Positions 22,896 through 35,529 of a stretch of DNA of 64,000 nucleotides are shown in pieces. The stretch comes from Klebsormidium nitens (taxonomy: Eukaryota; Streptophyta; Klebsormidiophyceae; Klebsormidiales; Klebsormidiaceae): NCBI GenBank assembly GCA_000708835.1, contig DF237125.1:62001-126000 (forward strand), read 5' to 3'. How positions within the stretch are numbered: position 1 is the first letter of the stretch; each line of letters begins with the position of its first letter. Position numbers and translations under genes: made by a program. The notes below the pieces were generated by a model, which was not told where the DNA came from, made no database searches, and was given only the letters and a program-made list of their open reading frames with translations.

Positions 22896-23773
22896 TGTGT
22901 TTCAAAGAAGATTACAACAACTGTAGCACCTTTCAAGCTTCCAAGGAAACTCAAAAGAAGGAAACTCCAGTTCGCAAGTTCCTGCTCTACCGCGTCAGCT
23001 TAACCAGCTGGTGGCATTGGCAGCCACCGCCAGCGACAGGCTACAGCTTTTGCAGGAGCAAGGCCGCAGCTCAGCAGCTCAGCATTGAACAAACAAACCG
23101 ACCCCCTTTCAAATTTTAGTGCTGGGTCTGCCTCGACCTTCTATGCAGCATTGCAACCATGAGCATAAAGGTGCGAACAATCGCTCAATTTATCAATCAA
23201 AGCAAATGTTCGGACACTGAAGTCGGGTCACGCAGCTGCGCAGCGTCGCCTTTCAACCGTAAGATGATGCCAGCAGGTACGATCGACGGCTTCAAGGTCT
23301 TTCTATGACGACTGCGCGCGCGTCAAGTTCCTGTACGCCGTGCCGTACTCAGGCTCAGCTCAAAGCTGCATCTGCGCACTCAATTACTATGAGTCTTTAC
23401 CAATTTGCCATGTTGGTGTGCTCGGGTCGAGATGGTCTGACATCAGTTGTCACAACCTAGCTGATGCCTGGCGCCCTGCAGATGTCAGGTCCTGAAATTC
23501 AGGTTCATGGACTCTCTCTCTCTCTCTCGCTTTGTCTCTCTGATGCTGTTCTCCGAAGAGATATTCTCTTTTGTTTACGCTAGGTCAAGACGCGCTCCAA
23601 AAGACAGCTTCGTCCAAACAATCCTGAACCTAAGAGATTGAAAATTCTCCGCCAATAGTTGTGGCAGGGGAATCAAGGATAAACCGCGAGGGGCCTGCAG
23701 TAAGAAGGTAGTATGCGACTGCCATACAGCGTTAGGATTGATGTGAAAACGGTGTGGTAAGAGGAGAGCCACT
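22896..23773. promoter_or_regulatory. Shared promoter region between NXPE-like gene and SPAG6
   Basis: 878 bp between divergent start codons with no coding exon seen. A (CT)9 microsatellite at 23512-23529 lies about 245 bp upstream of the SPAG6 start; CT-rich tracts are common near plant transcription starts. Function is inferred from position. Confidence 0.45.
23512..23529. repeat. (CT)n microsatellite
   Basis: Nine CT dinucleotides in a row in the SPAG6 upstream region. Confidence 0.9.
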
Positions 23774-26700
23774 ATGGCTACTGCGCGGGCCGTTCTTCAG
23801 GTCTTTGAGGAGTACCAGAAGGCTCGCATCAAATTCGTGCAAACGGTTGCAGAACTAGCAGCAAAGCCTCAGGTGAGAGGGAAGGTCAGGTTCCGGGTCA
23901 ATGGGCATCAAGAGAGGCAATGTTGACGAACCATACCTCTATCAAGCACACCAACATGCTAGCAAGACTTTCACAGAACTCTGGTGTAGGGGTAAATCCA
24001 GCCACAGATATGTTTGATCGGCAAGCAGACAAAAACCTACATGCAAGAATCTTTAATGTAGCGGGAAACAGCCGAATCTAGGAGGTTTAGAAGCCTCATG
24101 GGTAACAGCTGGGGGGCATTTACCTACTCTTTAACAAGACGCTGTTTCTTTCAAAAGGCTAAGGGGCCCTTTGAAAGGCATTGGTGGCCTTGTGGAACAT
24201 TCTTCACAAGAAAGGGCCTTTTGCTGACAGATCTCTGCCTCTTTTCCAAGACTTGGAAGCGAGTCTCTTGGCGAAACTTGTCAATATTGGAGAACAGCCC
24301 CACTATATGCAGCGGAGAGGGAAGTTTTGAAGTGGTTATTGCTGGAAGGACCTGCATGGTTGTGCTGTCCAGAACCATGGGAGACATTGCAAAAGCTCAC
24401 TTCCTTCTTAGTAACGTTTCAAAGCAACGCTTAGCTCTGCTTACCGCATGGGCACTGTCTCAAAATAAGAAACACTGAAAATTCTTCCATGCTGAGTATC
24501 TTCGAATGGCAGTCAGCTTCTTCATCGGTGAGATGTAGAGAAGACAGAATCACTGAGCTTACCACATTCGAACTCCTTGCAGAACATAGAAGCGCTTGAG
24601 GCTGCAGGGCTGCTGGCCCTCCTGCGGCCCCTCCTTCTCGACAGCGTTCCTAGCATCCAGCAGTCGGCGGCGCTCGCCCTGGGCCGCTTGGCTAACACAA
24701 ACGATGACCTGGCGGAAGCGGTCGTCAACAATGACATCCTCCCGCAGCTCGTGTATTCTCTGACTGACCAGGTAAGGGATAGTCCTTACCGCGGTAAGGT
24801 TAAGAACCGGATGTTTTGCAAGAAAGACACCCTTTTCCGCTTGGCTTTGAAAGGATGAATGAGGACTGAGCAGAGGCAGCCATTGCGAATATTGTTCCTC
24901 TAGATCCTGCGGACTCTTTTAAAGTTCGATCTAGTTGTAAGTCGTTCAAACGAACTGTGAGCCGGAAAGGAAGACCAACTTTGGTGCACAAGTTTTCTTG
25001 ATAGTCAAGAATGTCGTTTCACTTACGTGAGCCCGTGAGCCCTCGAAGTTGACCTCGAGGTCGTTTAGAAATGTTGGAAGAGCGAACCGCTGGGCATATC
25101 TAAGCCCGATTTGGGAACTGGCATGGAAACGACGGTCTCTACAGGAACATCTATCTCGCCACTGTCCCTTATTCGTGGTACCGGGCTCTCTTTTCGTTGC
25201 TTGCCTTGTTTTCCAACACACAAGTGGACGCCGTTCTGAATTATCGTCCTTGGCATCTACAGAACCGGTTCTACAAGAAGGCGGCAGCATTCGTTCTGCG
25301 GGCGGTGGCAAAGCACAGCGCACCGCTCGCGCAAGCCGTCGTGGACAGTGGGGCGCTCGATGCGCTGGTGAGTGGACGTATTGACAATCTTCTGTCGCCT
25401 AACCAGTAACGGATGATCTATACTGAACTGCAAAGGGAGCTTCGAAAGAAAGACAAGAGCTAAATTCGGTCCGATGCTTTGCCGAGGCTTCTGTTCTGCT
25501 TGCGAAGAGATCTTGTTGAGGCGGTCAGAGCAGCGCAGCAATGAGAATACACTAGGGTGACCTAACGATCGACACGTATTCGGAGCTCATACAGCTCTGA
25601 ATAGTAACCGATGACGAAACGTCGACTGCAGCTGAGACCTAAGACCCGTTTTATTTGAGGAACAGGTGATGAGAATTGAACAACCTTAGCTTCTTAAAGG
25701 AAGTTCCGCCACGTGGTGCCACTTCGACCACTCAGAAGAGGCATGTGACCAGAGGCCAATCTCCAATGCTGACTTCATTTCCTGACAGGTGGCATGTCTA
25801 GAGGAGTTCGACCCTGGCGTGAAGGAGGCTGCCGCTTGGGCTTTGGGCTATATCGCCCGTCACAACGCAGAGCTCGCGCAAGCTGTGGTGGATGCGGGGG
25901 CGGTGCCGCTTCTGGTGCTATGCATACAGGTGGGGGCCCTTCCTGCTCTGCTCGTTGTATCAACAGGTTTTGCTTCAAGTATTGGCTACTGATTCGATTT
26001 GCAGTGCGAGGCAAAATAAATTGAATGACAAGAGTCGGCTTCTGTCGCGTCCATGAATTCAAGAACAAGAGTCCGCTTGTGTCGCTTCTTAGTGCAGAAC
26101 ATTTCGTGTCTTGGTAAAGCGCCCAGTCGGCAGGGAATACGGTGTCCGTTGCATATTGCATGAGAAAAACTGCTTTACGGGGCTTTTGTCAGGTGCTGCA
26201 GCCTGTCGCCCGGTGCTTGAAAGGGATAGGCTCCGAGCCGGTTCTTATGACAAGAGCAGACACGAGTCATGACTGGTTCGACGATCCTAAACCTGAAGTT
26301 AGGTGCAAAATCCGCTTGGCCCGTACAATTGCAGGAGCCGGAGCTGTCGCTGAAGCGCGTCGCCGCGAGCTCCCTGGCTGACGTCAGCAAGCACTCCCCC
26401 GAGATGGCGCAGGCGGTGGTGGACGCCGGGGCGGTGCCGTACGTGGCGGCGCTGATCATCAACCCGGACGGGAAACTGAAACGACAGGTCCGTAGAATTC
26501 TTCTCGATCATGCACTAGTTCGTTCGCCAGGAAAACGACGAAAAGGAGTCTCACAATCTGGCAACTGGCAACGGACGAGGCAGAGCGCGAACTCACAGCT
26601 TCCTCTATCAAATGGTTTTCCTGGGAGTTTGACTTGTCGGACAATAATCTAGGCGATGAGTACAGCTTTTAGTACGAGCGAGGGTTTAATCTTCATGTGA

Positions 26701-29168
26701 CGGTTTTTTGGAGATAACGTGTTGCTTTGAAGGTGCGCTAAGCGTTCCGTTCCGCCGCTGTTCCGTTGCAGATCTGCGCGTGCCTGGCCCAGATCGCGAA
26801 GCACAGTGTCGATCTGGCGGAAGTGGTGGTTGAGGCTGACATCTTCCCCAAGATCCTCACGGCGCTCAAGGTACAGCGCCGCGCGAACCCCAAAGAAGAA
26901 GAACAAAAGATGATGATAGTTCGACAAGCCGATTGGACCTGCGGTTGCGGAGTTGTTTTCGATTAGATCCCTTAATGACGTCAGATCGAGGTTCAGAAAT
27001 AAAGGGATCAAAGGACATGCGCGCGGACGATTTCAAGAAGAAGTACACCTTAATGACGCGCTTCTGATATTCTATTCCTCTCAGAGCCGCTATTGACGTG
27101 CTTTCCAAGTGTCCGGATGACCCTTTCCTTTCCAAGGCCCTGAAAGCACTGTACCTGTGTCGTTGTTCCGCTGACTTCCCTTTTCCCCTCGTTTCAGTCG
27201 GAGTTTCCGGAAGTGCAAGTATGATGACTAACTTTTAGAGGAACAGATAGACCCAAGTTTGACTCGAGGACTCCCAAAACCATGACAACAAACCTAGAAG
27301 GAAGGCATCCTTGCATCTGAGTGAACATTCTGACATTTGTCTACGACTTTCTTTCAGCTTTACCCGGGTGAGTAGGACCTTTCACACTCGTAGAAACTTT
27401 CGTTCTTAGATCTGCAACCCTTTCTACCCCTCATCCTCGTTCCTGATCCCCGTCTGCCACGTGTCGCCAGGACGTGGACCTAGTGGTGCGCAAGCACGCC
27501 GCCACCGCAGTGCGCGAAGTCGCGAAGCACAGCCCCGAGCTCGCGCAGCTCATCGTCAGCTGCGGCGGCGTGGGTGCGCTAGTAGACTACACGGCTAGCG
27601 CGGAAGGCAATCAGCGGCTTCCGGGGATCATGGCGCTGGGTTACATCGCGGCCTTTTCGGAGACGCTCGCGCTGGGAGTGATTGCGTCGAAGGGGGTGCC
27701 GCCGCTCGTTGCGGGGCTGGCCGCGGTGAGGCAAACCCTTCCAGATACAATTTGAGCCCTACGTTATCCCAACGAGGATAACCAGGATGCTCTGTGGGCG
27801 TATTTGAAAAGGCGAATAGCGCGAGAGTTCCCACATCCGTGCAACATGTTCCGAATCTCTTTGCGCGCTGAGAAGCTGGGCAACAACCCGTTCCTTGATG
27901 GATTCGTGCTACTTGTTCCGCTTGTCTGATCCTTGGAAACCATTTCATGGAGAGATACGCTGATCTGCTCTTGTCACGATAACAGCTCAAGTATCCTGGA
28001 GCTTGTAACGCTAGGACTCTTAATAAGTAATGCCAAGGCTCTTCACCTCGTGGACACAAAAGAACCTCCCCATACATCCAACGGATGATAGGTCCTGACA
28101 AATCACTTGCTGCCACGTGGCGCTCTCCAGGACTCCGAAGACCACATCCGCGCCGCGTCGGCCTGGTCGCTCGGGCAGGTGGGCCGCCACAGCCCCGACC
28201 ACGCGAAGGCGCTCGCGGACGCGGGCGCGCTCGGCGCGCTCGTGGAGGGTTTCGCGGCCGCGGGCGGCTCCGAGGATCTGACGACCAAGTGTAAACGCGC
28301 GCTCAAGCAGATCATCGAACGGCTGACGTACCTGCCCGCGCTGGACAGCTTGCTGCTGGACCCGCACATACCAGGTGAGAAGCAGGGTTGACTTTCTTGA
28401 ATAAGTTGTTGAGTCTTGGGAATTCAGGAGAATATGTGGCCGGCCAAGATAGCTCGTCCTCAGATCCGTAAGCTTCAGAAAGGCTAGGACTTTTTCGCAG
28501 TCTTCTAAGAGGAAGCTCGAGTCGTGGCGACGCTTTCTGACTTGCTCAGATGCCATCTCCAAAAACCCCAGAAAAGTGATGGACGTCTCTACAGAAAGCG
28601 CATGCTTGCCGCTACCACCTTGTACAAAGTATACTTTTATGACGTCAGAATATCAAGGGATCTTAGATCCTATACCGTCATGTCAGGAAGGAATGAAATT
28701 TCTCGCTCCCTTTGTCAATCAAAGTTCGCACAATCCGTCTCCTCCCTGCCGGCGTGTTCGAGCCTTTTCTGCGAGTGAGCATGCAAGGTCTCCCTCTTTA
28801 CAAACAAGCGCTTGATTCAGCCCCTGCCCTTTTCTTATGGAATTTGATATCGAGACCCTCTTCGTTGCTTGTGACTTTAGTACGCTCATCCTGATCACTG
28901 ATTGTAAGTCTTCTTTCTGCGTTCAGAGGGCGTGGTCAAGTACGTTCTCCACCAAGTGAGCAAGGTGCTGCCCAACGATCCGGACGGCCGGACGCGCTTC
29001 GTGACGTCCGGCGGATTCGCCAAGGTGCAGCAGCTGCAGGCGCCCAGCGGGTCCAAGGTCAAGGACTACGTGGACGCCATCAATAGCTTATACCCCGAGG
29101 AGATCGTACGCTATTACTCGCCGGGCTACTCACAACAGCTGTTGGAGAAGCTACAGAACATGAGCTAA
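23774..29168 (+). CDS. SPAG6: SPAG6/PF16 armadillo-repeat axonemal central-apparatus protein
   Basis: Nine exons join in phase with GT-AG borders: 23774-23872, 24583-24771, 25263-25367, 25789-25929, 26335-26487, 26772-26870, 27471-27725, 28131-28374 and 28927-29168 (508 aa, the usual SPAG6 length). Successive armadillo repeats share the phrase AKHS-P-LAQAVVDAGAV, one per exon in the middle of the gene. The C-terminus has the family hallmark VTSGG followed by YPEEIVRYYSPGYS. In Chlamydomonas and mammals this protein sits on the C1 microtubule of the ciliary central pair and is needed for beating. All repeats are intact with no frameshift, so the gene appears functional. It is head-to-head with the NXPE-like gene. 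Confidence 0.96.
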
Positions 29169-30048
29169 CGCGAAGGGGCCGCTTGAGGAAGATTCGAGTG
29201 GAAGCCGGTTATGGTGGATGGAAAAGCTCTGCTTAGCGCGCAGGAAATCGGTTTAGCAGTACTGAGATTCATCCGACCAGGCTTTGAGACATGGTGGCAC
29301 TTGCCGCCTTGGACGCAACATTGTCGATTTGTGTAGATATTTTTGATGTCAAGAGATCCTTGTACGCCTCATTGTCCGCAGGCTCCTTGGCCCCAGAATG
29401 ACTGTGCCGGCCAATTGAACAAGCTTGCAGCCGTTCAATGCATGGCGCCCAAAACGTTTTGTACTTTCGACGTAAAGACGTTAGCACAACTCGGCATCTT
29501 GTCTTGTTAACGCAAGGAAGCACGGCGAGGTGCGAGTAACCTTGGTACAGAATGTGCGAAAGTTGCAGTTTGGATGGTCTTTAGGCACACGGGCATACTT
29601 GGCATCTAGATATATTGAGACGCACGGTCAGCCTTGCGGTCCGCCTTGCAAACAGCCTGAGACGAAATCTAATAAAGAGGTATTGGGGCAGTACTTCGCC
29701 ATCGTTCACGAATAAATATTTGGAATAATCGACGAGCCTTCGACCTTTTGAAATCGTTGATGTCGGGCGGCTGGTTCACCTCTGACGACCAGGAACCTAA
29801 TCTTATCTGTTGAATTCCACTTCTCGGCGTCGCATATTAAGTTTGAGAGCCCCGTCACTGACAAACCCTGAAAGCCCGCGCGACCGCGAGCTGGCGCCTT
29901 GCGGCCGCGTGACCTTTATTTGAGCGGCCGGGGCCGCCGCTGCGAACGTACGCACCCTGTACGTACCTGGTTTTGTTTCTTACCTAAGGAAAACATCTTT
30001 TCAACTAGGTGATCTTTCATTCGGTGGTTCTTGACAAAGAGCTTGCGT
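29169..30048. other. Intergenic region upstream of BTB gene 1
   Basis: Holds the SPAG6 3' UTR and the promoter of the first BTB gene, with a GC-rich block at about 29875-29945. I see no gene. It does not resemble the promoters of BTB genes 2 and 3. Confidence 0.5.
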
Positions 30049-31293
30049 ATGGCGGCAGCTTGCGGAGACTCCGAGTGTGAGAAGCTCTTCTTCAACAGCT
30101 CGAGGGGATCTGATGTCCTGTTGACTCTCCAATCAGAATCTGTGGTCCATGAAGAGATATCTGGAGCGCGCAAGAACGTTGCAGCGGGTGAAGTGACTCT
30201 CTGCTTGCATAGCACGGTTCTTAAGAAATACAGCGGGTTCTTTGAGACCCTTCTCTCAGGCAGGTGGAAAGAGTATGAGGCCACGGGTAACTCCCCTGCA
30301 ATTCTGACGCTGAAGGATTGCAAGGAAGTAGCATCTTATGAGAAGGTCCTGCAATATTTGTACAACCTCGAGAATGGCCCTTATGTGCAGTTCAGAAAGC
30401 TCTTCTGCAGCGTGCGGGCCGCGATAGGACTATTTGAAGCTGCCAACCATTTGCAGATTCTCTCCCTGAGAGAAAGAGCTCTGGGTTACATTGAGGCAAT
30501 TCCTTGGAACCTGGAGGAGATGCGACTTGTTCAGGAGCTTTGTGAGCAGGAGATCGGCACCTGCGTGCTGCACCTAAGAGAGCGTTTGGCACAAGCGCCG
30601 GTTCCTGTTGAGGACTTCCGAGAAGAGATTCTGATTGGATTACTGAAGCAAGATGGGAGCGAGGAGATCCGAACCATCGCACTTGAGCTGCTTGGAAAGG
30701 GGGGCTTCGACGACGCCATGCTCGAGAATGTTTTTGCGACGAGTCTAGAGGCTTTGAAAGAGAAGGCAAAGAGGCTGCTGTTCAGGGAAGTTTCAGAATA
30801 TAGCGATCTCAAGAAGGTTCTCAAAAGCTTATGGATGTTGACCAGCCTCTTGATAGAGATTGGTAGAGACGTGTTGACAGTGCTGAAATTGATGAAGGAG
30901 GATATTGAGGATCACGGTGTCTTTTTCAGAGGACATTTATGGGATGAGGATTGGCGGGAGATTTTCCACGAACAGTTCTATCAGCATCTGATCTCGGCTC
31001 TTCGAAGGGGCAACCCGTCTTTGCCTCACGATTCCCGGGCGTTCGTTGTGAGCCTGTGGTTTCCGGGGACTCGCCGCGAAAAAAAGAGGGGATTCCTGAG
31101 TCGAGAGGCTAGAGTCACTGCAGAAAGAGCCGTGTTTGAAACACTCCGTTCGAATGACCAGAGGACGTGCTTGAGTAACTGGCTGGAAAAGCTACCTGCT
31201 TCATTAGCATGGAACCCAACTTTGAAGGACTGGCTCATCAGCCCGTTGGAGTCCGGGTCTACAGGAGTAAGTGATGAAGTGCTGGTAGGTTAA
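30049..31293 (+). CDS. BTB/POZ domain protein, tandem copy 1
   Basis: BTB/POZ proteins usually dimerise and recruit clients to CUL3 ubiquitin ligases. The start is the ATG at 30049 (MAAACGDSE), matching the MAAAG start of the two paralogs. The BTB core is seen as SDVLLTLQ, LHSTVLKKYSGFFETLLSGRW, LTLKDCKEVASYEKVLQYLYN and AIGLFEAANHLQILSLRERALGYIEAIPW, followed by about 230 helical residues with a conserved FHEQFYQHLI and a final LKDWL. It is the most diverged of three copies. A strong donor (GTAAGT) at 31266 just before the stop suggests a further spliced C-terminal exon, as in the paralogs, but I could not place it with confidence; a candidate acceptor at about 31902 would give only a few residues. 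Confidence 0.82.
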   Translation: MAAACGDSECEKLFFNSSRGSDVLLTLQSESVVHEEISGARKNVAAGEVTLCLHSTVLKKYSGFFETLLSGRWKEYEATGNSPAILTLKDCKEVASYEKVLQYLYNLENGPYVQFRKLFCSVRAAIGLFEAANHLQILSLRERALGYIEAIPWNLEEMRLVQELCEQEIGTCVLHLRERLAQAPVPVEDFREEILIGLLKQDGSEEIRTIALELLGKGGFDDAMLENVFATSLEALKEKAKRLLFREVSEYSDLKKVLKSLWMLTSLLIEIGRDVLTVLKLMKEDIEDHGVFFRGHLWDEDWREIFHEQFYQHLISALRRGNPSLPHDSRAFVVSLWFPGTRREKKRGFLSREARVTAERAVFETLRSNDQRTCLSNWLEKLPASLAWNPTLKDWLISPLESGSTGVSDEVLVG

Positions 31294-31984
31294 GGGAATG
31301 GTTCACCATTTTTCGTTGTCACTTCGAGGCTGCTTTGAATTCATTTCTAACATGAAGAGCAAGGGCCATTGTGATCTACGTTTTTGTCTGATACGAGAGT
31401 TCATATGCCTTGAGATGAAGCGTCGACAATCACAAAAGAATGATCGATCGCGCTGTTTCATTCACAGCTTAAGTAAGAGGTAGTTGACCCGAACATATCC
31501 CATTTAGTCGTTCTGCTAAGCTTCGCAAAGCCCTTCGATCATGTACTTGCTCGAACCATGGCATATTTGGAGTTTAGCAGAGTGTTGTGGTCGGGCGTCT
31601 CTTTTTATCATCTTGCAGCGTGTCGACAGTCGTGTTGGACAGACCTTTTCAATTCATTGACCGTGAGGCTCTTCGGAAGTATCCAGCCTGTCTCATTTTC
31701 TCGCAAAAGCCACGGCACGTCAATAACTTCGAATCTGAATTGCGTGTTTGCAGGAACGGAACAAACGCATGGGATGCTACAATTTGAAGGCTACATCCAA
31801 TTTTCCGCAAAAACCTGAAACGTACCATGAGACTGCATAAATTTGTCAGAGATATGAGCCAACTCCTCGTTTAATTAGTGATCTCCTCTCCCTCTTGACA
31901 GGTTGAACTGTCTTCCTGAGGAGAATTCAGCTGCTGGAGCCGTCTGAATCCGCTTCTTAGAAATGCTGGTAGAATTTCTAACAT
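31294..31984. other. Spacer after BTB gene 1
   Basis: No gene seen. It may include a short 3' exon of BTB copy 1. Confidence 0.4.
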
Positions 31985-32824
31985 CGAGAGGAACGTAACG
32001 CTGAGATCTGAAAGCGAAACGCTGCAATGGGGTCTTCAAAAATGCTCCTAGCTTGGGGCTTGACGGCCGTCGTTCCTAGTGGCGGACCGCAAGATTGAAC
32101 AAGAGCTGCTAAGGAGTAAAAGATAAGCTGTGAATGAATTCTGATATCCGTTCTCTGATAGAGACGTGACTCACTTGTGAAAAGGGTTGAGCTTAGCATG
32201 TCAACAACATGGTTGCGATAAAAGTCCCCAGTCCCCAGTCCCAAACCTTGAGCACAGCTCGGTTGATCGATTCTTATCATGTCGAATCTGTCGGATCCAC
32301 TCAAACGTAGACCTTCTCAGGGCAGATAAGACTCTGAGCTTGGAAGTAAGAAGAGATGCAAACGTCCCGAGGTGTTCGGGACGCGTTCAGCTTAAAGGGT
32401 TCTGTCTGCAATTGATGCGCATCAATCTGTATGTTCACGAGCCATCTTTTTTAAGTGCAAATCGCATGTATCGTGTGAACGATTAGTATACCGCGTGTGT
32501 ATTATAATGCACGATCCTGCCGTACAATCTGTAAAGTCCCAGCATGCTCCGGACGTCGTTACCTTCATTGAAACGCACCATGAGATTGATGATCCTTCGA
32601 TCAACTGACTTGTGGGTTTCGAGCTGGTGCATGGCGCTGCACTGGCTTCTAGCTCGGGACGAGCGCGGCGGGCGGCAGAGGTTTTGCAGATTTCGGAACC
32701 TCAAGGCCGCGCCGCACGCGCGCGGCTGGCAAGGGGCGGCCGCGCAGTGGTTGTCCTGGCGCGACCGTCGATGTTTGCATGACGCCCATTGCTTTAGTAC
32801 TTTTGATGTAGCTTGTTTAGAAAA
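31985..32824. repeat. Duplicated promoter block A (upstream of BTB gene 2)
   Basis: Homologous over nearly its whole length to 35744-36634. Shared anchors include CGTAACGCTGAGAT, GGGGCTTGACGGCCGTCG, TCGGATCCA, GATGCAAACGTCCCGAGGT and a GC-rich proximal segment ending in GGCGGCCGCGCAGTGG, with many point differences and small indels. It represents the 5' part of the tandem duplication unit and presumably drives BTB gene 2. Confidence 0.85.
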
Positions 32825-34317
32825 ATGGCGGCTGCTGGCGGCGCAGCAGACCCTAGAACACTGACGTTCTCTTTCGATAGTGCACAAGATTCCGATGTTC
32901 TGCTAACGCTTCAAACAGCAGGAGAGAATGGCCAGGGGAGGCTTGAGTGGGAGAAGCATTACGCAGACTTTGACACTGTAAACTTGCACAGCGCAGTTCT
33001 CAGGAGGCACAGCAAGTTCTTCGATACTCTGCTTTCAGAAAGATGGACAGGGAACGATGTGAACGCAAGCAGGACTACTGTGACTCTGAAGGGTTGCGAA
33101 GATGCGGGAAAGCCTGCATATGAATCCGTCCTTTCGTATATGTATGACGTGGAAAATGGTCTCTATGCGCCTGAGAGGAGCCTCTTCTGTGACGTGGAAA
33201 GTGCAGTACGAATCTTCCGAGCCGCCAATCGTCTGGAGATGTTATCACTGCGTCAGAAAGCTCTGGATTACCTTGCGGCAGTGCCATGGAATGAAGAAAA
33301 GAGAAAATGCGTTGAAGAACTTTGCAAGGTGGATAATGGCGACGCCGGAGCACAGCCCCTTCAAGCACGCCTAGCGCCCAAGACAGCTCTTAGCGATGAA
33401 CTCAGAGAGCTAACCTTGATTCGATTGCTGGACGAGAAGTTTAGCGAGCATGTCAAAAGCATCCTCTCCGAGCTCATCGAGATTGGTGCTTTCAAGAAGG
33501 CAATGCTTGACAACGTCTTTGGAGAGACCTCAAAGATTTTGAGGGATTGGCAAAAAGACATGAACAAAGACAGATCCTGGGAATTAGAGATGACAGGAGA
33601 TTTCGTTCATAAGCTGCGAATGTTGATGACCTTTATGATGGAAACTGGCCGTGACGTTTCTCCAATCCTGGACCTGTTACGAGAGGACTATGAAGATTGG
33701 AGCGGACTCTTTTTCTTGGCTTTTGGCAGCGATGAGTACAACGAAAAAAGGAGAGAACTCTGGCAGGAACACTTTTACCAGCACCTGATCAAGATAGCAA
33801 CGAGCGGAAAGCCGCCTTTCACGGACGCGCAACGGGCCTTGGTTGTGAAGTTGTGGGTCCCCCCTGGCCGTGGGGTTTACAACCAGCTGGATGCGATGAA
33901 GCAGGGACGAGAAAAGGACGTTGCGGCCCACGTCATGGCCGTCCTCAGTACTCTCTTGCCAAGCGTACAATATGAGATCTATAAGAAGTGGTTGCGAGAC
34001 ATCTTCGACATGGCGGCATGGGTTCCCTGGCTGAAGGACTGGCTAACGGTACGTCTTCCCAAGAACCTCACGATTTGAAGCTTGTTATCCAAGGTTTATA
34101 ATCTTGCAACATTCCATGTTTACAGCAATACGATCAAGCTTTACAATGAGTGCATAAGGTTGCCGCATCTGGCATCTGTGTTTGCTTCAAATCTGTTTCA
34201 GTACGTCCTGATCTGCTGGACAATTCAAACGAGATGGCCTTTCTCCAGGAGAGGCTGCTGCCTTCAAGCCTCAGCAGCGAGCTCAATCCCAGGAAACGAA
34301 AGACCCCAGGCTACTAG
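32825..34317 (+). CDS. BTB/POZ domain protein, tandem copy 2
   Basis: Two exons, 32825-34048 and 34249-34317 (430 aa), joined in phase 0 at GTACGT/CTCCAG. The start ATG lies in an A-rich context (AGAAAAATGGCGG). The BTB core is SDVLLTLQ, NLHSAVLRRHSKFFDTLLSERW, TVTLKGCEDAGKPAYESVLSYMYD, then AANRLEMLSLRQKALDYLAAVPW and a helical C-terminal domain (WQEHFYQHLIKIA, LVVKLWVP, AAWVPWLKDWLT). The second exon adds NPRKRKTPGY, a basic KRK patch that could be a nuclear localisation signal. Reading through the donor instead gives an in-frame stop at 34078, but the paralog keeps the same junction and KRKTP exon, so splicing is preferred. Closely related to copy 3. Confidence 0.87.
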
Positions 34318-35529
34318 GCGGTGAGCCCGGCATACCGTCCTGCAATTGTGCAGGGTTTTTCAAAGGTGGCGCTTCGTTTCAAACACAAAATCCACGCCTG
34401 CGTCTACTGGTTTCGCCGGGACGAGTGTGGATAAAGATTATTGGGAAGGTTTGAGATCGCAGCAGGTTTGAGATTGCTTCTAAAGATTGTTTTCAGATCT
34501 GTAGCAGCAATCATGCGTTGAAGGCTCACTTCGTTTCATCCAGTCGGATCTCAGATGACGGTGTGCGGAGTGCTTCTCCAATATAATGCAGACATGCCCC
34601 ATAAGAGCTGCGCCGACGCCAGCAGGTCGGGAAACAATGAGGGCGACGGACAGCGGGTGATAAGTAGGGCACGTCTTTGGGCAACCTTTCAAACCAGAGA
34701 CCTGCAAGTCATGATTTGCTAATGGAACACCTACTTCTTTTCGTTCAGGTATGAAAAACACGGCGTCCGTAAAGGAAGGAGCTGAGCAAGCGAAGTGGTG
34801 AGGATTCTGGATTGAGCAGGCTGAAAGGCTGTTGGATTGAACAGCGTACGAAGCTAGTCAGCTCCTCAGAACATCGTAATACTAGTCGGCAAGTCCCTTG
34901 ATAAGGCTCTAGGTCAGCCAGTTTGACTGAGTTTAACAACGTCGATGAAAGAGAGCTCGTCGGATCATACTTTAAAAATAGAATTATCTGCTTTTTGGCC
35001 TTCGATGCACATCAAATCTTCAAAATGCAAACGTACGAAGTCGAGCATCCTTCAACTTGGTCCTTTAAGGACGTACTTCGGAAAAAATGAACTGGCGAGC
35101 ACGGTTGCAACGCAGTGACCAGTTATGAGAATGTGTAGAATGCCGAACCGGGATTAGCTGGCCGGGGCGCGGCCAAACATATGGCTGCTGAATAGAAGGA
35201 TGCCAGTCACTCAAGCCTGAGCCCCCCTTGACTGAGCTCACTTTCTTAACGACGAGACCTAGCATGGTAGGGCGGCCGTACCGGCCATGTACGTCCTGGT
35301 GCTCAGTATGGCGCCAGGTGCCATGACGCGGCGCACGGCGCTGCATAGAACTGTTAAGTTACAGAACTGAGCGCTGTCAGGCCGTTGATGCTTAGGCGCC
35401 ATGCACGTACATGCTCAGAATGATTTCCACGTGAGCTGGTGTGCCAGCATGTGCACCCGTACGCATGTGCAGTGTGCAGTGCGGCCAGCGAAGGGGCGGC
35501 TGCATAAGTAAGTCAATAGGTTCAACTGC
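34318..35529. other. Spacer between BTB gene 2 and the SRPBCC pseudo-exon
   Basis: No supported gene. I could not see clear homology to the corresponding spacer after BTB gene 3 (38119-39926). Confidence 0.4.

Noticed and set aside
34049-34078. Unspliced C-terminus of BTB copy 2
   Set aside because: The paralog shows the same donor and a conserved downstream exon, so read-through to this stop is unlikely to be the main product.
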